Positions 7,847 to 16,687 of a stretch of 64,000 nucleotides of DNA are shown here, piece by piece. Source of the DNA: Pseudomonas frederiksbergensis (GTDB lineage Bacteria; Pseudomonadota; Gammaproteobacteria; Pseudomonadales; Pseudomonadaceae); contig NZ_MOBP01000014.1 in NCBI RefSeq assembly GCF_003732665.1, positions 204,605 to 268,604 on the forward strand, written 5' to 3'. Below the pieces are notes generated by a model. It was not told the origin of the DNA. It searched no databases and saw only the letters and a list, made by a program, of their open reading frames with translations. Made by a program: the position numbers and the translations under genes. Within the stretch, counting starts at the first letter, position 1. Each line of letters opens with the position of its first letter.

Positions 7847-8764
7847 TCAGCGTCCAAGGCCGCCTCGCTCGGCGATCCAACCCGTCGCCATATCGATAAA
7901 CGCCCGCAGTTTCGGCTGGGTCTGAGTGCGGCTGGGGAAGTACAGGTACAGTCCTGAACTCAACGGCACAAACGGTTGCAGTACCCGTTGCAGGCGTCCA
8001 TCCGCCAACTCGTCGGCAATTTCCAGGTCGCAGGCATACGCCAGGCCCAAGCCATCCCGGGCCGCTGCCACCAGCAACTTACGGTCATTGACGATCACGC
8101 CGCCCGCGACCCCCACGGTAAAGTCGCGCCCGTCCCGGCGAAACTCCCAACGATGGGCATTGCCCGAGGTGGAAAAGCGAAAGCCGATGCATTCATGCCC
8201 GGTCAGGGCTTCTGGACTGGCGGGTTGGCCGGCCCTGGCAAAATACGTTGGGGAACCCACCACCGACCATTGCAAGTCCGGGGTCAGGCGCACGGCGACC
8301 ATATCCTTCTCGATGGACTCGCCGAGGCGAATCCCGGCATCGAAGCCCCCGGTCATCAGGTCCACCGTGGCGTCGTCCAGGGAAATATCCAGGGTGACCT
8401 GCGGATAGGCCTGGCGAAACAACGGGATCAGCGGCTCGATCAGCAGGGCGCCGGACAACCGAGGCGCGGTGATGCGCAAGGTGCCCATGGGTTGATCGCG
8501 AAAGCCGCTGAGCACCGCCAGCGCCTCATCGATTTCACTGGCCGCCGGGCGCAAGCGGGCGAACAGGCTGGCGCCAGCCTCGGTCAACGCCACGCGCCGG
8601 GTGGTGCGCTGGAATAAAAGCACCCCTGTGCGCCGCTCCAGCAACTTGATGGCGTGGCTGACAGCCGTGGGCGTGACGGTCAGGCGGGTGGCGGCGAGGG
8701 TGAAGCTTTTGTGCTCGGCCACCGCGAGGAATTCGGTCAAGCCGTCGAACGGATCATGGTTCAT
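7847..8764 (-). CDS. LysR family transcriptional regulator
   Basis: This 305-residue LysR protein has an N-terminal winged helix (residues about 5-65: FDGLTEFLAVAEHKSFTLAATRLTVTPTAVSHAIKLLERRTGVLLFQRTTRR) and a C-terminal ligand-binding domain of the periplasmic-binding fold. ATG 8764 is used because it puts the winged helix at the usual place. The longer open frame to 9193 is antisense to the neighbouring dehydrogenase. It is divergent from the SDR gene across 115 bp and is probably its regulator. Confidence 0.88.
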   Translation of the reverse strand: MNHDPFDGLTEFLAVAEHKSFTLAATRLTVTPTAVSHAIKLLERRTGVLLFQRTTRRVALTEAGASLFARLRPAASEIDEALAVLSGFRDQPMGTLRITAPRLSGALLIEPLIPLFRQAYPQVTLDISLDDATVDLMTGGFDAGIRLGESIEKDMVAVRLTPDLQWSVVGSPTYFARAGQPASPEALTGHECIGFRFSTSGNAHRWEFRRDGRDFTVGVAGGVIVNDRKLLVAAARDGLGLAYACDLEIADELADGRLQRVLQPFVPLSSGLYLYFPSRTQTQPKLRAFIDMATGWIAERGGLGR

Positions 8765-8879
8765 GCAAAGAGCGCCATTATGAAAGAGCGTTTCATAGTG
8801 CTTGTAGCACGAGGGCATTTTTCCCGGCAATCTTCCTGCGTACCTTGGGCACATCCCCCACCCACACAAGGTATCGATC

Positions 8880-9722
8880 ATGAGCACTTCTTCTTTCAAA
8901 CGTGTCTGGCTGGTCACCGGTGCTTCCCGTGGCATCGGCGCCAAAATCGTCGCCGCGGCCCTGGCCAACGGTGATGCCGTGGTCGCGACAGCCCGGGACG
9001 CCAGCACGATCATCCAGCGTTTCGGCGACCAGCCGGGCCTGCTCGCCGCCACGCTCGACGTGACCAACGAAGCCCAGGGCGCGGCGGTGGCCAAGGCCGC
9101 CATCGAACAATTCGGCCGCATCGACGTGCTGGTCAACAACGCCGGTTTCGGTTTGCTCGGGGCGGTGGAAGAGGCGAGCAGTGATGAGATCAAGCGACTC
9201 TACGAAACCAACGTCTTCGGCCTGCTGAATGTCACTCGCGGCGTATTGCCGTACATGCGCGCCGCCCGCAGCGGGCATGTGATCAACATCTCGTCGGTGG
9301 GCGGCTTCCAGTCGGCGCCGGGTTATGGCGTGTATTGCTCGACCAAGTTCGCCGTCGAAGCGTTGAGCGAAGCCTTGCACGGTGAGCTGGCCCCGCTGGG
9401 GGTGAAGGTGACCGTGGTCGAACCGGGCTACTTCCGCACGGACTTCCTCGACACCAACTCCCTGGTCGAATCCCCGGAAACCATTGCCGACTACGCTCCG
9501 ACGGCCGGTGAAGTGCGCAAACTGGCCAAGGCTGTGAACCAGCAGCAACCGGGCGACCCGGAGAAACTGGCCCAGGCGATGATCACCCTGGTCGAGTCCG
9601 ACAACCCGCCACTGCGCTTGCCCCTGGGCACGGATTCGGTGCGTTACATCCAGGCGAAGACCGAGTTCGTCACCGGTGAATTGAACACCTGGCGCACCCT
9701 GTCAGAGTCCACCGATTTCTAA
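8880..9722 (+). CDS. Short-chain dehydrogenase/reductase
   Basis: This 280-residue classical SDR enzyme uses NAD(P)H to interconvert an alcohol and a ketone. It shows the cofactor motif TGASRGIG near residue 14, NNAG near residue 88, the catalytic Ser in NISSVGG, and YxxxK (YCSTK) near residue 157. A PG motif (VEPGYFRTDF) follows the active site. It is about 30 residues longer than the shortest family members, with the extra length at the C-terminus. The divergent LysR gene next door suggests induced expression. The substrate is unknown. Confidence 0.88.
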   Translation: MSTSSFKRVWLVTGASRGIGAKIVAAALANGDAVVATARDASTIIQRFGDQPGLLAATLDVTNEAQGAAVAKAAIEQFGRIDVLVNNAGFGLLGAVEEASSDEIKRLYETNVFGLLNVTRGVLPYMRAARSGHVINISSVGGFQSAPGYGVYCSTKFAVEALSEALHGELAPLGVKVTVVEPGYFRTDFLDTNSLVESPETIADYAPTAGEVRKLAKAVNQQQPGDPEKLAQAMITLVESDNPPLRLPLGTDSVRYIQAKTEFVTGELNTWRTLSESTDF

Positions 9723-9741
9723 CCCACCCCAGCAATCCCCT

Positions 9742-9829
9742 GTGGGAGCGGGCTTGCTCGCGAAAGCGGCTTAACATTCAACATAACTGTTGCCTGATAC
9801 TCCGCCTTCGCGAGCAAGCCCGCTCCCAC
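9742..9829. repeat. REP pair (BIME)
   Basis: Arms GTGGGAGCGGGCTTGCTCGC and its complement enclose a short centre. It lies just after the SDR gene. The remaining part of this gap, 9830-10008, shows no further feature apart from the ribosome site of the next gene. Confidence 0.9.
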
Positions 9830-10008
9830 AAGGGATCTTCAGGGGCCAGGGATATGTGACCGGCGGTCGCAGAAGCTGGCCCGCTGGTCAATCTGCGCTT
9901 AGCTGTATGGATAACCCGAGGCGCGCGTAGATCCGCCGACCCCGTAGGGTGTGGTGGTCTCAGTAATCCGCCCCCTTCAGAACACCGTGAGTCTGAGGAA
10001 GATCCGCC

Positions 10009-10464
10009 ATGCTGACCCTGAATATCAATGGCAAGGACCAGGCGCTGGATGTCCCCGCGGACATGCCGCTGCTGTGGGTCTTGCGCGATGTCGCGCACCT
10101 GACCGGGACCAAGTTCGGTTGCGGCATGGCGCAGTGCGGTGCCTGCACCGTGCATGTCGACGGCGCGCCGCTGCGTTCCTGCATCACCCCGGCCACCGCC
10201 GTGGCCAACGGGCAAAAGATCCTCACCATCGAAGGCCTGTCCACCGACGGTTCGCACCCGGTGCAACAAGCCTGGGCCGAACTCGACGTGGTGCAGTGCG
10301 GTTACTGCCAGTCGGGGCAGATCATGTCCGCCGCCGCGTTGCTGGCGAAAATCCCCAAACCCACCGACGACGATATCGACCAGGCGCTGTCCGGCAATAT
10401 CTGCCGCTGCGGCACCTACCCACGGATTCGTGCGGCAGTGAAACGCGCCGCCGAAATCGGTTGA
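10009..10464 (+). CDS. 2Fe-2S subunit of a molybdenum hydroxylase (IorA-like)
   Basis: This 151-residue small subunit belongs to the xanthine-oxidase family. The N-terminal plant-ferredoxin cluster site has CGMAQCGAC with a later Cys (RSCITP). The C-terminal helical domain binds a second 2Fe-2S cluster through CGYC and CRCG. Such subunits pass electrons from the molybdenum centre of the partner protein, encoded 25 bp downstream. The start has GAGGAAG 8 bases upstream. The closest family names are isoquinoline 1-oxidoreductase and aldehyde-oxidase small subunits. The substrate is not readable from sequence. Confidence 0.9.
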   Translation: MLTLNINGKDQALDVPADMPLLWVLRDVAHLTGTKFGCGMAQCGACTVHVDGAPLRSCITPATAVANGQKILTIEGLSTDGSHPVQQAWAELDVVQCGYCQSGQIMSAAALLAKIPKPTDDDIDQALSGNICRCGTYPRIRAAVKRAAEIG

Positions 10465-10489
10465 TGCTCCATCGATGGGAGTCAGTTCA

Positions 10490-12658
10490 ATGAACAGCCT
10501 CAATCCTGTTTCACGTCGCGGTTTTCTCAAGGGCAGCGCCATGCTTGGCGGTGGGCTGGTGGTGGCGTTTGTCATCCCCGGCGGTCATCGCTTCGCCATG
10601 GGGGCGGAGAACCAGGGCAACGCCTTCGCGCCCAATGCCTTCCTGCGCATCAGCAACGACAACATCGTCACCATCCTGCTTGGCCATTCGGAAATGGGCC
10701 AGGGCATCTGGACCGGCCTGACCATGCTGATTGCCGAAGAACTGGACGCCGACTGGTCGAAAATCCGCGTCGAACATTCCCCGGCCTCGGCCAAGGATTA
10801 CGGTTTGGCCGGATTTGGCGACATGCAAATCACTGGCGGCTCGACTTCAACCTGGATGGAGTTCGACCGCTATCGCCAGGCCGGTGCCGCCGCGCGCCTG
10901 ATGCTGATCGACGCCGCCGCCAAGCGCTTCAACGTTGCACCGTCCGAGATTCGCACCGAGCCGGGCGTGGTCATCGCCGGCGACAAACGCGCCACCTACG
11001 GCGAACTGGCGGATGACGCCGGCAAGCTGCCGGTGCCGGATCCGGCCTCGATCAAATTCAAGGAGGCCAAGGACTGGAAGATCATCGGCAAACCGACCCC
11101 TCGCCTCGATACCCCGGAGAAAATCACTGGCCGCGCCAAATTCGGCATGGACGTGCAGTTCGATGGCTTGATGACCGCCATGGTCGCCCGGCCGCCGGTA
11201 TTCGGCGGCAGCGTCAAATCCTTCGAAGGCGCCGAGGCGCTGGCGGTGCCCGGCGTGCACAAAGTGGTGCAAGTGCCCACGGGCGTGGCGGTGATTGCCG
11301 ATCATTACTGGGCGGCGAAACTGGGGCGCGATGCGCTGAAAATCGATTGGGATCTGGGGCCGAACACCGGTCTCGACAGCGTGAAGTTGCTGGAAAGCTT
11401 TCGCCAACTCGCCGCCACCCCCGGGATGCCGGCCAGCCAGGCCGGGGACACCGCTGCGACGCTGAAAAAAGCGGCGAAAACCATCGATGTCGAATACAGC
11501 GTGCCGTACCTGGCCCACGCGCCGATGGAACCGCTCAATTGCACGGTGAAAATCACCACGGACAAATGCGAAATCTGGACCGGCACCCAATTCCAGACCC
11601 TCGATCAGATGGTCGCGGGCAAGATCACCGGGCTCAAACCCGAACAGGTGCAAATCCACACCGAATTCCTCGGCGGCGGTTTCGGTCGCCGGGCCAATCC
11701 AACCTCGGATTTTGTCGCCGAAGCGGTGCAAGTGGCCAAAGCTGCGGGCGTGCCGGTGAAAACCGTGTGGTCCCGGGAGGACGACATTCGCGGCGGTTAT
11801 TACCGCTCGATGTTCCTGCATCAAGCCAATATTGGCCTGGACGCCGACGGCATGCCCCTGGCCTGGAAGCATGTGATGGTCGGCCAGTCGATCATGGACG
11901 GCACTGCGTTCGCCGCGACCATGGTCAAGGACGGCATCGACAAGACCTCGGTCGAAGGCGTCGCCGACAGTCCCTACATCGAAAAACTGGCCAATCATCA
12001 GGTCGAACTGCACTCACCGAAGACCGGCATCAGCGTGTTGTGGCTGCGTTCGGTGGGGCACAGCCATAACGCGTTTGTCATGGAGTCGTTGATCGACGAA
12101 TTGGCCGAAGCGGCGGGCAAGGATCCGGTGGAATACCGACGAACCCTGCTCAAGGAGCATCCACGGCATCTCGGCGTGCTGAATCTGGCGGTGGAGAAGG
12201 CCAATTGGGACGCGCCGCTGCCGGACGGCCACGCCTTGGGTGTGGCGGTGCATGAGTCGTTTGGCAGCTATGTGGCGCATGTTGCGGAAGTGTCCGAGGA
12301 CAACCTGAAAATTCGCGTGCACCGGGTGGTGTGCGCGGTGGATTGCGGGATTGCGGTCAACCCGCAGAGCATCGCGGCGCAGATGGAATCCTGCGTCACC
12401 TTCGGCCTCGGTTTTGCCCTGCGCAGCAAACTGACCTTCAAGGACGGCCAGGTGGTGCAGTCCAACTATCACGACTATCAGGTGCTGCGCCTGAACGAAA
12501 TGCCGGTGGTGGAGGTGCACATCGTGCCCAGCACCGACAAACCCGGCGGTATCGGCGAGGCCGGTGTACCGCCCGTGGCGCCGGCGGTGGCCAACGCGGT
12601 GTTCGCCCTGACCGGGCAACGCCTGCGCGAACTGCCGCTGCAACTGTCGGGGGTGTGA
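10490..12658 (+). CDS. Molybdopterin-binding subunit of a molybdenum hydroxylase (IorB-like), Tat-exported
   Basis: This 722-residue catalytic subunit oxidises an aldehyde or N-heterocycle with water as oxygen donor. It begins with a twin-arginine signal (SRRGFLKG, then a hydrophobic stretch), so the enzyme probably acts in the periplasm. Molybdenum-cofactor motifs are present: EMGQGIWTGL, GGGFGRRA, and the C-terminal GIGEAGVPP carrying the expected catalytic Glu. ATG 10490 is preferred over ATG 10475 because GGGAG lies 8 bases before it and the Tat motif then sits at the N-terminus. The 2Fe-2S gene precedes it and a cytochrome gene follows after 1 bp, forming one operon. Confidence 0.88.
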   Translation: MNSLNPVSRRGFLKGSAMLGGGLVVAFVIPGGHRFAMGAENQGNAFAPNAFLRISNDNIVTILLGHSEMGQGIWTGLTMLIAEELDADWSKIRVEHSPASAKDYGLAGFGDMQITGGSTSTWMEFDRYRQAGAAARLMLIDAAAKRFNVAPSEIRTEPGVVIAGDKRATYGELADDAGKLPVPDPASIKFKEAKDWKIIGKPTPRLDTPEKITGRAKFGMDVQFDGLMTAMVARPPVFGGSVKSFEGAEALAVPGVHKVVQVPTGVAVIADHYWAAKLGRDALKIDWDLGPNTGLDSVKLLESFRQLAATPGMPASQAGDTAATLKKAAKTIDVEYSVPYLAHAPMEPLNCTVKITTDKCEIWTGTQFQTLDQMVAGKITGLKPEQVQIHTEFLGGGFGRRANPTSDFVAEAVQVAKAAGVPVKTVWSREDDIRGGYYRSMFLHQANIGLDADGMPLAWKHVMVGQSIMDGTAFAATMVKDGIDKTSVEGVADSPYIEKLANHQVELHSPKTGISVLWLRSVGHSHNAFVMESLIDELAEAAGKDPVEYRRTLLKEHPRHLGVLNLAVEKANWDAPLPDGHALGVAVHESFGSYVAHVAEVSEDNLKIRVHRVVCAVDCGIAVNPQSIAAQMESCVTFGLGFALRSKLTFKDGQVVQSNYHDYQVLRLNEMPVVEVHIVPSTDKPGGIGEAGVPPVAPAVANAVFALTGQRLRELPLQLSGV

Positions 12659-12659
12659 C

Positions 12660-13241
12660 ATGAGACGACATTTGATCCTTGGTGCGGTGGTGTTGGTGGG
12701 CCTGACCGGCTACGCCTCGGACCTGTTTGCGGCGGACAATCAGGCTGCGCTGGAAGCCTTCGGCACCGTGCAGAAGGTGTTCCAGAGCCCGCGCTGCCAG
12801 AACTGCCACATTCCCGGCGATTCGCCGTTGCAGTTCGACGCCGGTACGCCGCACATGATGAACGTGGTGCGCGGCATGGACGGCAAGGGCGCCGCCGGTT
12901 TGCCCTGCGCCACCTGCCACGCGGAAAACAACCCGCCGGCCAGCTACGGCCCTCACGCGCCGCCGGGCGCGCCCCATTGGAGCCTGCCGCCGGCCTCGCA
13001 CAAAATGGCCTGGATCGGCCTGCCACCGGACAAACTCTGCGCTTTGATCAAGGACCGTTCCAGCAATGGCGACCGGGATTTCGCTGCGCTGATCAAGCAC
13101 GTCAGCGACGACAAACTGGTGCTCTGGGGCTGGAATCCGGGCGGTAACCGGGCACCGGTGCCAGTGCCCCACGACATCTTTGTCACGCAATTCAAGCTCT
13201 GGGCTGACGCCGGAGGACCGTGCCCGGTGGCGGGCATCTGA
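12660..13241 (+). CDS. Small exported di-haem cytochrome c, electron acceptor of the Mo hydroxylase
   Basis: This 193-residue protein has an N-terminal signal sequence (residues 1-24, ending LFAAD) and two CxxCH haem sites (CQNCH near residue 45 and CATCH near residue 83). It starts 1 bp after the Mo subunit stop, so the two are almost certainly co-translated. In related enzymes the cytochrome is fused to the Mo subunit; here it is a separate protein. I infer that it carries electrons from the periplasmic enzyme to the respiratory chain. The conserved HKMAWIGLPPDKLC segment in the second half is of unknown role. Confidence 0.8.
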   Translation: MRRHLILGAVVLVGLTGYASDLFAADNQAALEAFGTVQKVFQSPRCQNCHIPGDSPLQFDAGTPHMMNVVRGMDGKGAAGLPCATCHAENNPPASYGPHAPPGAPHWSLPPASHKMAWIGLPPDKLCALIKDRSSNGDRDFAALIKHVSDDKLVLWGWNPGGNRAPVPVPHDIFVTQFKLWADAGGPCPVAGI

Positions 13242-13314
13242 CCAACGGCGGGTTAATTAGGAGTCAAACCGGGTCTGTGCGGCTCTAACGTACATACCCC
13301 CACAGGAGTGAAAC

Positions 13315-13923
13315 ATGCTGGTTCCAGGCAAACCGATCAAACCGGGCACTTGCGCAGACACCTTGCACGGCCCGGACACCGCACTGCAGGAGCGCGAATT
13401 GCTGCGCGACCTGGCCCGCCAGGCCGAGCAGGAACTGACGGCAGTGCAAGTGGCGAGCATGGATGAATTGACGCTGCTGCCCAATCATCACGGCTTCGAG
13501 GCCCTGGCCCAACGGGGGCTGGATGCGTGCTTGCAGCTCGGCAAACCGGCGACTTTGCTGTTTTTCGACCTCGATAATTTCAAACACATCAACTACCTGT
13601 ACGGCCGCGCCGAAGGCGACGATGCCTTGAAGACCTTTGCCGATGTGCTGCGGATCGCTTTTCGCGAAAGCGACGTGATCGGGCGCATGGGCAGCGATGA
13701 ATTCGCCGCGTTGCTGACCGGCAGCAATGGCGTGGAGATTCCGGCGATCCGCGCGCGGCTCGAAGAAATGCTCGACGAGCGCAACGCCACGGTGCATCGC
13801 GGGTATGACATCCGTTTCAGTGTCACCCAACTCGAATTTCACCCCGCGCAGCACCAATCCGCGGAAGGTTTATTGGCGGCGATCAGCGAACAAGTCGGCG
13901 GCCACCCGTTCGGCCACTCGTAA
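13315..13923 (+). CDS. GGDEF-domain protein with altered GSDEF motif
   Basis: This 202-residue protein is little more than one GGDEF domain (about residues 45-180), preceded by a short predicted helix (ALQERELLRDLARQAEQEL). The metal and substrate region FFDLDNFKHINYLYGRAEGDDAL is intact. The signature, however, reads RMGSDEF where active diguanylate cyclases usually have R-x-GGDEF. It may make cyclic di-GMP weakly or only bind GTP. No membrane or PAS domain is visible. CAGGAG lies 7 bases before the ATG. Its last 54 bp overlap the convergent amidase gene. Confidence 0.85.
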   Translation: MLVPGKPIKPGTCADTLHGPDTALQERELLRDLARQAEQELTAVQVASMDELTLLPNHHGFEALAQRGLDACLQLGKPATLLFFDLDNFKHINYLYGRAEGDDALKTFADVLRIAFRESDVIGRMGSDEFAALLTGSNGVEIPAIRARLEEMLDERNATVHRGYDIRFSVTQLEFHPAQHQSAEGLLAAISEQVGGHPFGHS

Positions 13924-15156
13924 CAGCGAGCCGTCCTGCCTGAACCGGCCGATCATCTGCACACCCATCGGCAACAACCCTTCGGCCCGTGGCAGGGGGA
14001 TATTCACCTGCGGCCAGCCAAACGCACCCCAGAACTTGATGAAGTCCGATGGCCCGGTGTTCTCGGCGCTGTCCTCCGCCAGGGGCGCGAGCATGCCGCA
14101 GTTGGGGGCGAGGATGGCGTCGAAGGGCTGGCACAGTTGGTTCAGGCGCGGTGCGAGCGCGGCCAGTCGGGCCTTGGCGGCGGTTTCCTGATCCCAAGTG
14201 GTGGCGGCGGCGCGATCGAACATCGCCAGTATCGAGGGGCTCAACAGGGGGCGGTGTTGTTCAAACTCTTTCGCCAGCGAACGGGCGCCTTCACAATCGT
14301 TGATGGTCAGGTGATCGTCGAACACCCCGGCGAATTTATCCGGCAGTTTGAGTTCGCTGACCTGGTGACCGGCGTGGCGCAGCTGTTCAACGGCCTGTTC
14401 CAGCGCTTCGGCCACCTCGGGTTGTACCTGATCCCAGCGCGGCGTACGGCAGAAGCCCAGGTGCAGTGGGCGTTGCGGTGCTTCAGGCAGTTCGAAACCC
14501 GGAATCAACACCCGCGCCACCAGGCCCAAGTCCCGCACCGAGCGGCCATACCAGCCCACGGTGTCGAAACTCGGCGCCAGGGGTTTCACGCCTTCCAGCG
14601 ACACCAGCCCGAACGATGGCTTGAATGCCAATAAACCGCAGTAAGCCGCTGGTTTGAGCAGCGAACCAGCGGTTTGTGTGCCCAACGCAATCGCAAAGAA
14701 ATCCGCCGCCATCCCCGCCGCCGAACCGGCGCTGGAACTGCCCGGCGTGCGCGCCAGGTCATGGGGGTTGCGGGTCGGACCGGTGCGCATGTAGGCAAAT
14801 TCGGTGGTGTGGGTCTTGCCCATGATCAGCGCGCCGGCCTGGCGCAGCAGGGTCACGACATGGGCATCCCGGGACGGCTGGTGGTCGGCGTAGATCGGCG
14901 AAAAGAACTGTGTGGGATGGTCGGCGCTGTCGAGGATGTCCTTGATGCCCACTGGCACTCCCGCGAGCAAGCCCCGGCCCTCATTTAACGAGGCTTGCAG
15001 GCGCACTTGCAGCGGTTTGAACGAGGCGAAGGCCTGGACGTCCGGTTCCAGCGCTTCAATGCGCTCAAGGAAACCATCGGCGATGTCCGCGACGGTCGTC
15101 TCGCCATTCTTGACCGCTTCACTGATGGCCGTGGCATCCAGTGCGGCGCGGATCAT
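13870..15156 (-). CDS. Amidase signature family enzyme
   Basis: This 428-residue amidase hydrolyses a C-N amide bond. The Ser-cisSer-Lys triad can be placed: Lys in VGIKDILD near residue 73, the cis-Ser in the Gly/Ser loop PGSSSAGSAAG, and the nucleophile in TQTAGSLLKPA. The last is a variant of the usual TDTGGSIR-x-PA. The gene shares ATGA with the upstream VOC gene, so translation is coupled. A LysR regulator is divergent to the pair. Its 3' end overlaps the GGDEF gene by 54 bp. The substrate cannot be named. Confidence 0.87.
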   Translation of the reverse strand: MIRAALDATAISEAVKNGETTVADIADGFLERIEALEPDVQAFASFKPLQVRLQASLNEGRGLLAGVPVGIKDILDSADHPTQFFSPIYADHQPSRDAHVVTLLRQAGALIMGKTHTTEFAYMRTGPTRNPHDLARTPGSSSAGSAAGMAADFFAIALGTQTAGSLLKPAAYCGLLAFKPSFGLVSLEGVKPLAPSFDTVGWYGRSVRDLGLVARVLIPGFELPEAPQRPLHLGFCRTPRWDQVQPEVAEALEQAVEQLRHAGHQVSELKLPDKFAGVFDDHLTINDCEGARSLAKEFEQHRPLLSPSILAMFDRAAATTWDQETAAKARLAALAPRLNQLCQPFDAILAPNCGMLAPLAEDSAENTGPSDFIKFWGAFGWPQVNIPLPRAEGLLPMGVQMIGRFRQDGSLLRVAERVAADLFADRRQ

Positions 15157-15578
15157 TTGGCGAACAACTGGCTGATGTCCTTGAACGCCTTGAACTCCAG
15201 CGCATTGCCGCAGGGATCGAACAGAAACATCGTCGCTTGCTCGCCCACCAGTCCCTGAAAACGAATCCCCGGCTCAATCACGAACTTCGTACCCAGGCCT
15301 TGCAGACGCTCGGCCAGGGCTTCCCATTGCGCCATGCCCAGCACCACGCCGAAGTGCGGCACCGGCACGTTATGGCCGTCCACGGCGTTGGTGTGGGCGG
15401 CTTCTTGCGAGGCGTTCTTTGGCGCCAGGTGAATCACCAGTTGATGACCGAAAAAATTGAAATCCACCCAGTGATCGCTGGAACGGCCTTCTTCCAGGCC
15501 AAACACTGCGCCATAAAAACTGCGTGCGGCCGCCAGGTCATACACCGGAATGGCGAGGTGGAAAGGGGAGAGCTGCAT
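15153..15578 (-). CDS. VOC (glyoxalase/bleomycin-resistance) superfamily protein
   Basis: This 141-residue protein has two beta-alpha-beta-beta-beta modules of the vicinal-oxygen-chelate fold. The first opens with FHLAIPVYDLAAARSFY and the second with PHFGVVLGMAQWEAL. It ends with the usual DPCGNALEFK strand that supplies a metal-ligand Glu; His in the first strand and in PHFG are further candidate ligands. It starts the two-gene operon with the amidase (ATGA overlap) and has GAGGATG before its ATG. The family includes isomerases, dioxygenases and resistance proteins, so the reaction remains open. Confidence 0.83.
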   Translation of the reverse strand: MQLSPFHLAIPVYDLAAARSFYGAVFGLEEGRSSDHWVDFNFFGHQLVIHLAPKNASQEAAHTNAVDGHNVPVPHFGVVLGMAQWEALAERLQGLGTKFVIEPGIRFQGLVGEQATMFLFDPCGNALEFKAFKDISQLFAK

Positions 15579-15643
15579 GGGGTCATCCTCAACGGTGGAA
15601 AGTTGCAGTCGAGTTTAGTCCTGTGCTTTTCGATTAAAAGACG

Positions 15644-15670
15644 ATAATTTTTGCGTCGAGCTCAAATTAT
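15644..15670. promoter_or_regulatory. Inverted repeat in a divergent promoter, likely LysR operator
   Basis: ATAATTT (15644-15650) and AAATTAT (15664-15670) form a perfect 7-bp inverted repeat with a 13-bp spacer. It lies in the 100-bp gap between the VOC/amidase pair and the divergent LysR gene. The position, AT-rich arms and spacing suit a LysR binding site controlling both directions. Confidence 0.5.
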
Positions 15671-15678
15671 TTCGATCA

Positions 15679-16551
15679 ATGGTGGCGCCGATGCTGCGGG
15701 AACTGAAAACCTTTATCGCGGTGACCCGCTACGGCACCTTTGCGGCGGCGGGCATGCACATCGGCCTCACACAATCGGCGGTCAGCGCGCAGATTCGCAA
15801 TCTGGAACAGGCCCTGGGCATCCGCCTGTTCGACCGCACCGGGCGCCAGGCGCTGCTCAACGCGGCGGGGCAACGGGCGTTGCCGATGGCCCGGGAGATG
15901 CTGGAAACCTTTGCCCGGATGGCCGTCAGTGATGACGTCAGTGAGTATCGCGGCGAACTGAAGATCGGCGCAGTGGCCACGGTGCAGACCGGTTTGCTGC
16001 CCCAGGCGTTGTTGCGCTTGCGGCAGCAGGCACCGTTGCTTGAGCCGAAACTGGTGCCGGGGGTGTCGCTGAACCTGTTGAGTCAGGTGGACACCGGCGA
16101 AGTGGATTTGGCGATCCTGATCAAGCCGCCGTTCGAACTGCCCAAGGAGTTGTCGGCGCAGATTATCCGCAAGGAGCCGTTCGTGCTGATCGTACCGGCG
16201 GAGCTGGAAGGTGATGATCCATTGCAGATACTCGCCGAGCATCCTCACGTGCGCTACGACCGTAATTCGTTTGGTGGGCGTTTGGTGACGCGGTTCCTGC
16301 GGGAGCAGCAGATTGAGGTCAAGGTCGGGCTGGAGCTGGATGAGCTGGAAGCGATTGTGAAAATGGTTGAGTGCGGGTTGGGGGTTTCGCTGCTGCCGGA
16401 GGCGGGGTTGTGGGTGGAGCATGGGGCGAAAGTCAGGGTGATTGCCTTGGGTGACCTGACGTTTTACCGGGAAATCGTGTTGTTGCAGCGCTATAGCCAG
16501 CGGATGCAGCCAATTCAGCAGTTGTTTGCCCGGTGCCTCCTGCCCACCTGA
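15679..16551 (+). CDS. LysR family transcriptional regulator
   Basis: This 290-residue regulator has an N-terminal winged helix (LRELKTFIAVTRYGTFAAAGMHIGLTQSAVSAQIRNLEQALGIRLFDRTGRQ) and a substrate-binding domain. ATG 15679 is the first start; ATG 15691 (MLRELKTF) would place the helix more normally, and neither has a strong ribosome site. It is divergent from the VOC/amidase operon and the inverted repeat between them is 8 bp from its start. It is therefore a likely controller of that operon and of itself. Confidence 0.87.
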   Translation: MVAPMLRELKTFIAVTRYGTFAAAGMHIGLTQSAVSAQIRNLEQALGIRLFDRTGRQALLNAAGQRALPMAREMLETFARMAVSDDVSEYRGELKIGAVATVQTGLLPQALLRLRQQAPLLEPKLVPGVSLNLLSQVDTGEVDLAILIKPPFELPKELSAQIIRKEPFVLIVPAELEGDDPLQILAEHPHVRYDRNSFGGRLVTRFLREQQIEVKVGLELDELEAIVKMVECGLGVSLLPEAGLWVEHGAKVRVIALGDLTFYREIVLLQRYSQRMQPIQQLFARCLLPT

Positions 16552-16687
16552 AATCAACCGGTAGTTGGCTCTTGAAGACATAACATTGGCTCGTAATGGT
16601 ACTGGAACTGATATTTATGACAGGTGTGGAACATGCGTAGGTAGAGCAATAGTTGCCAGGACAAGCAAACTGAAAAGGATGTTTAAA

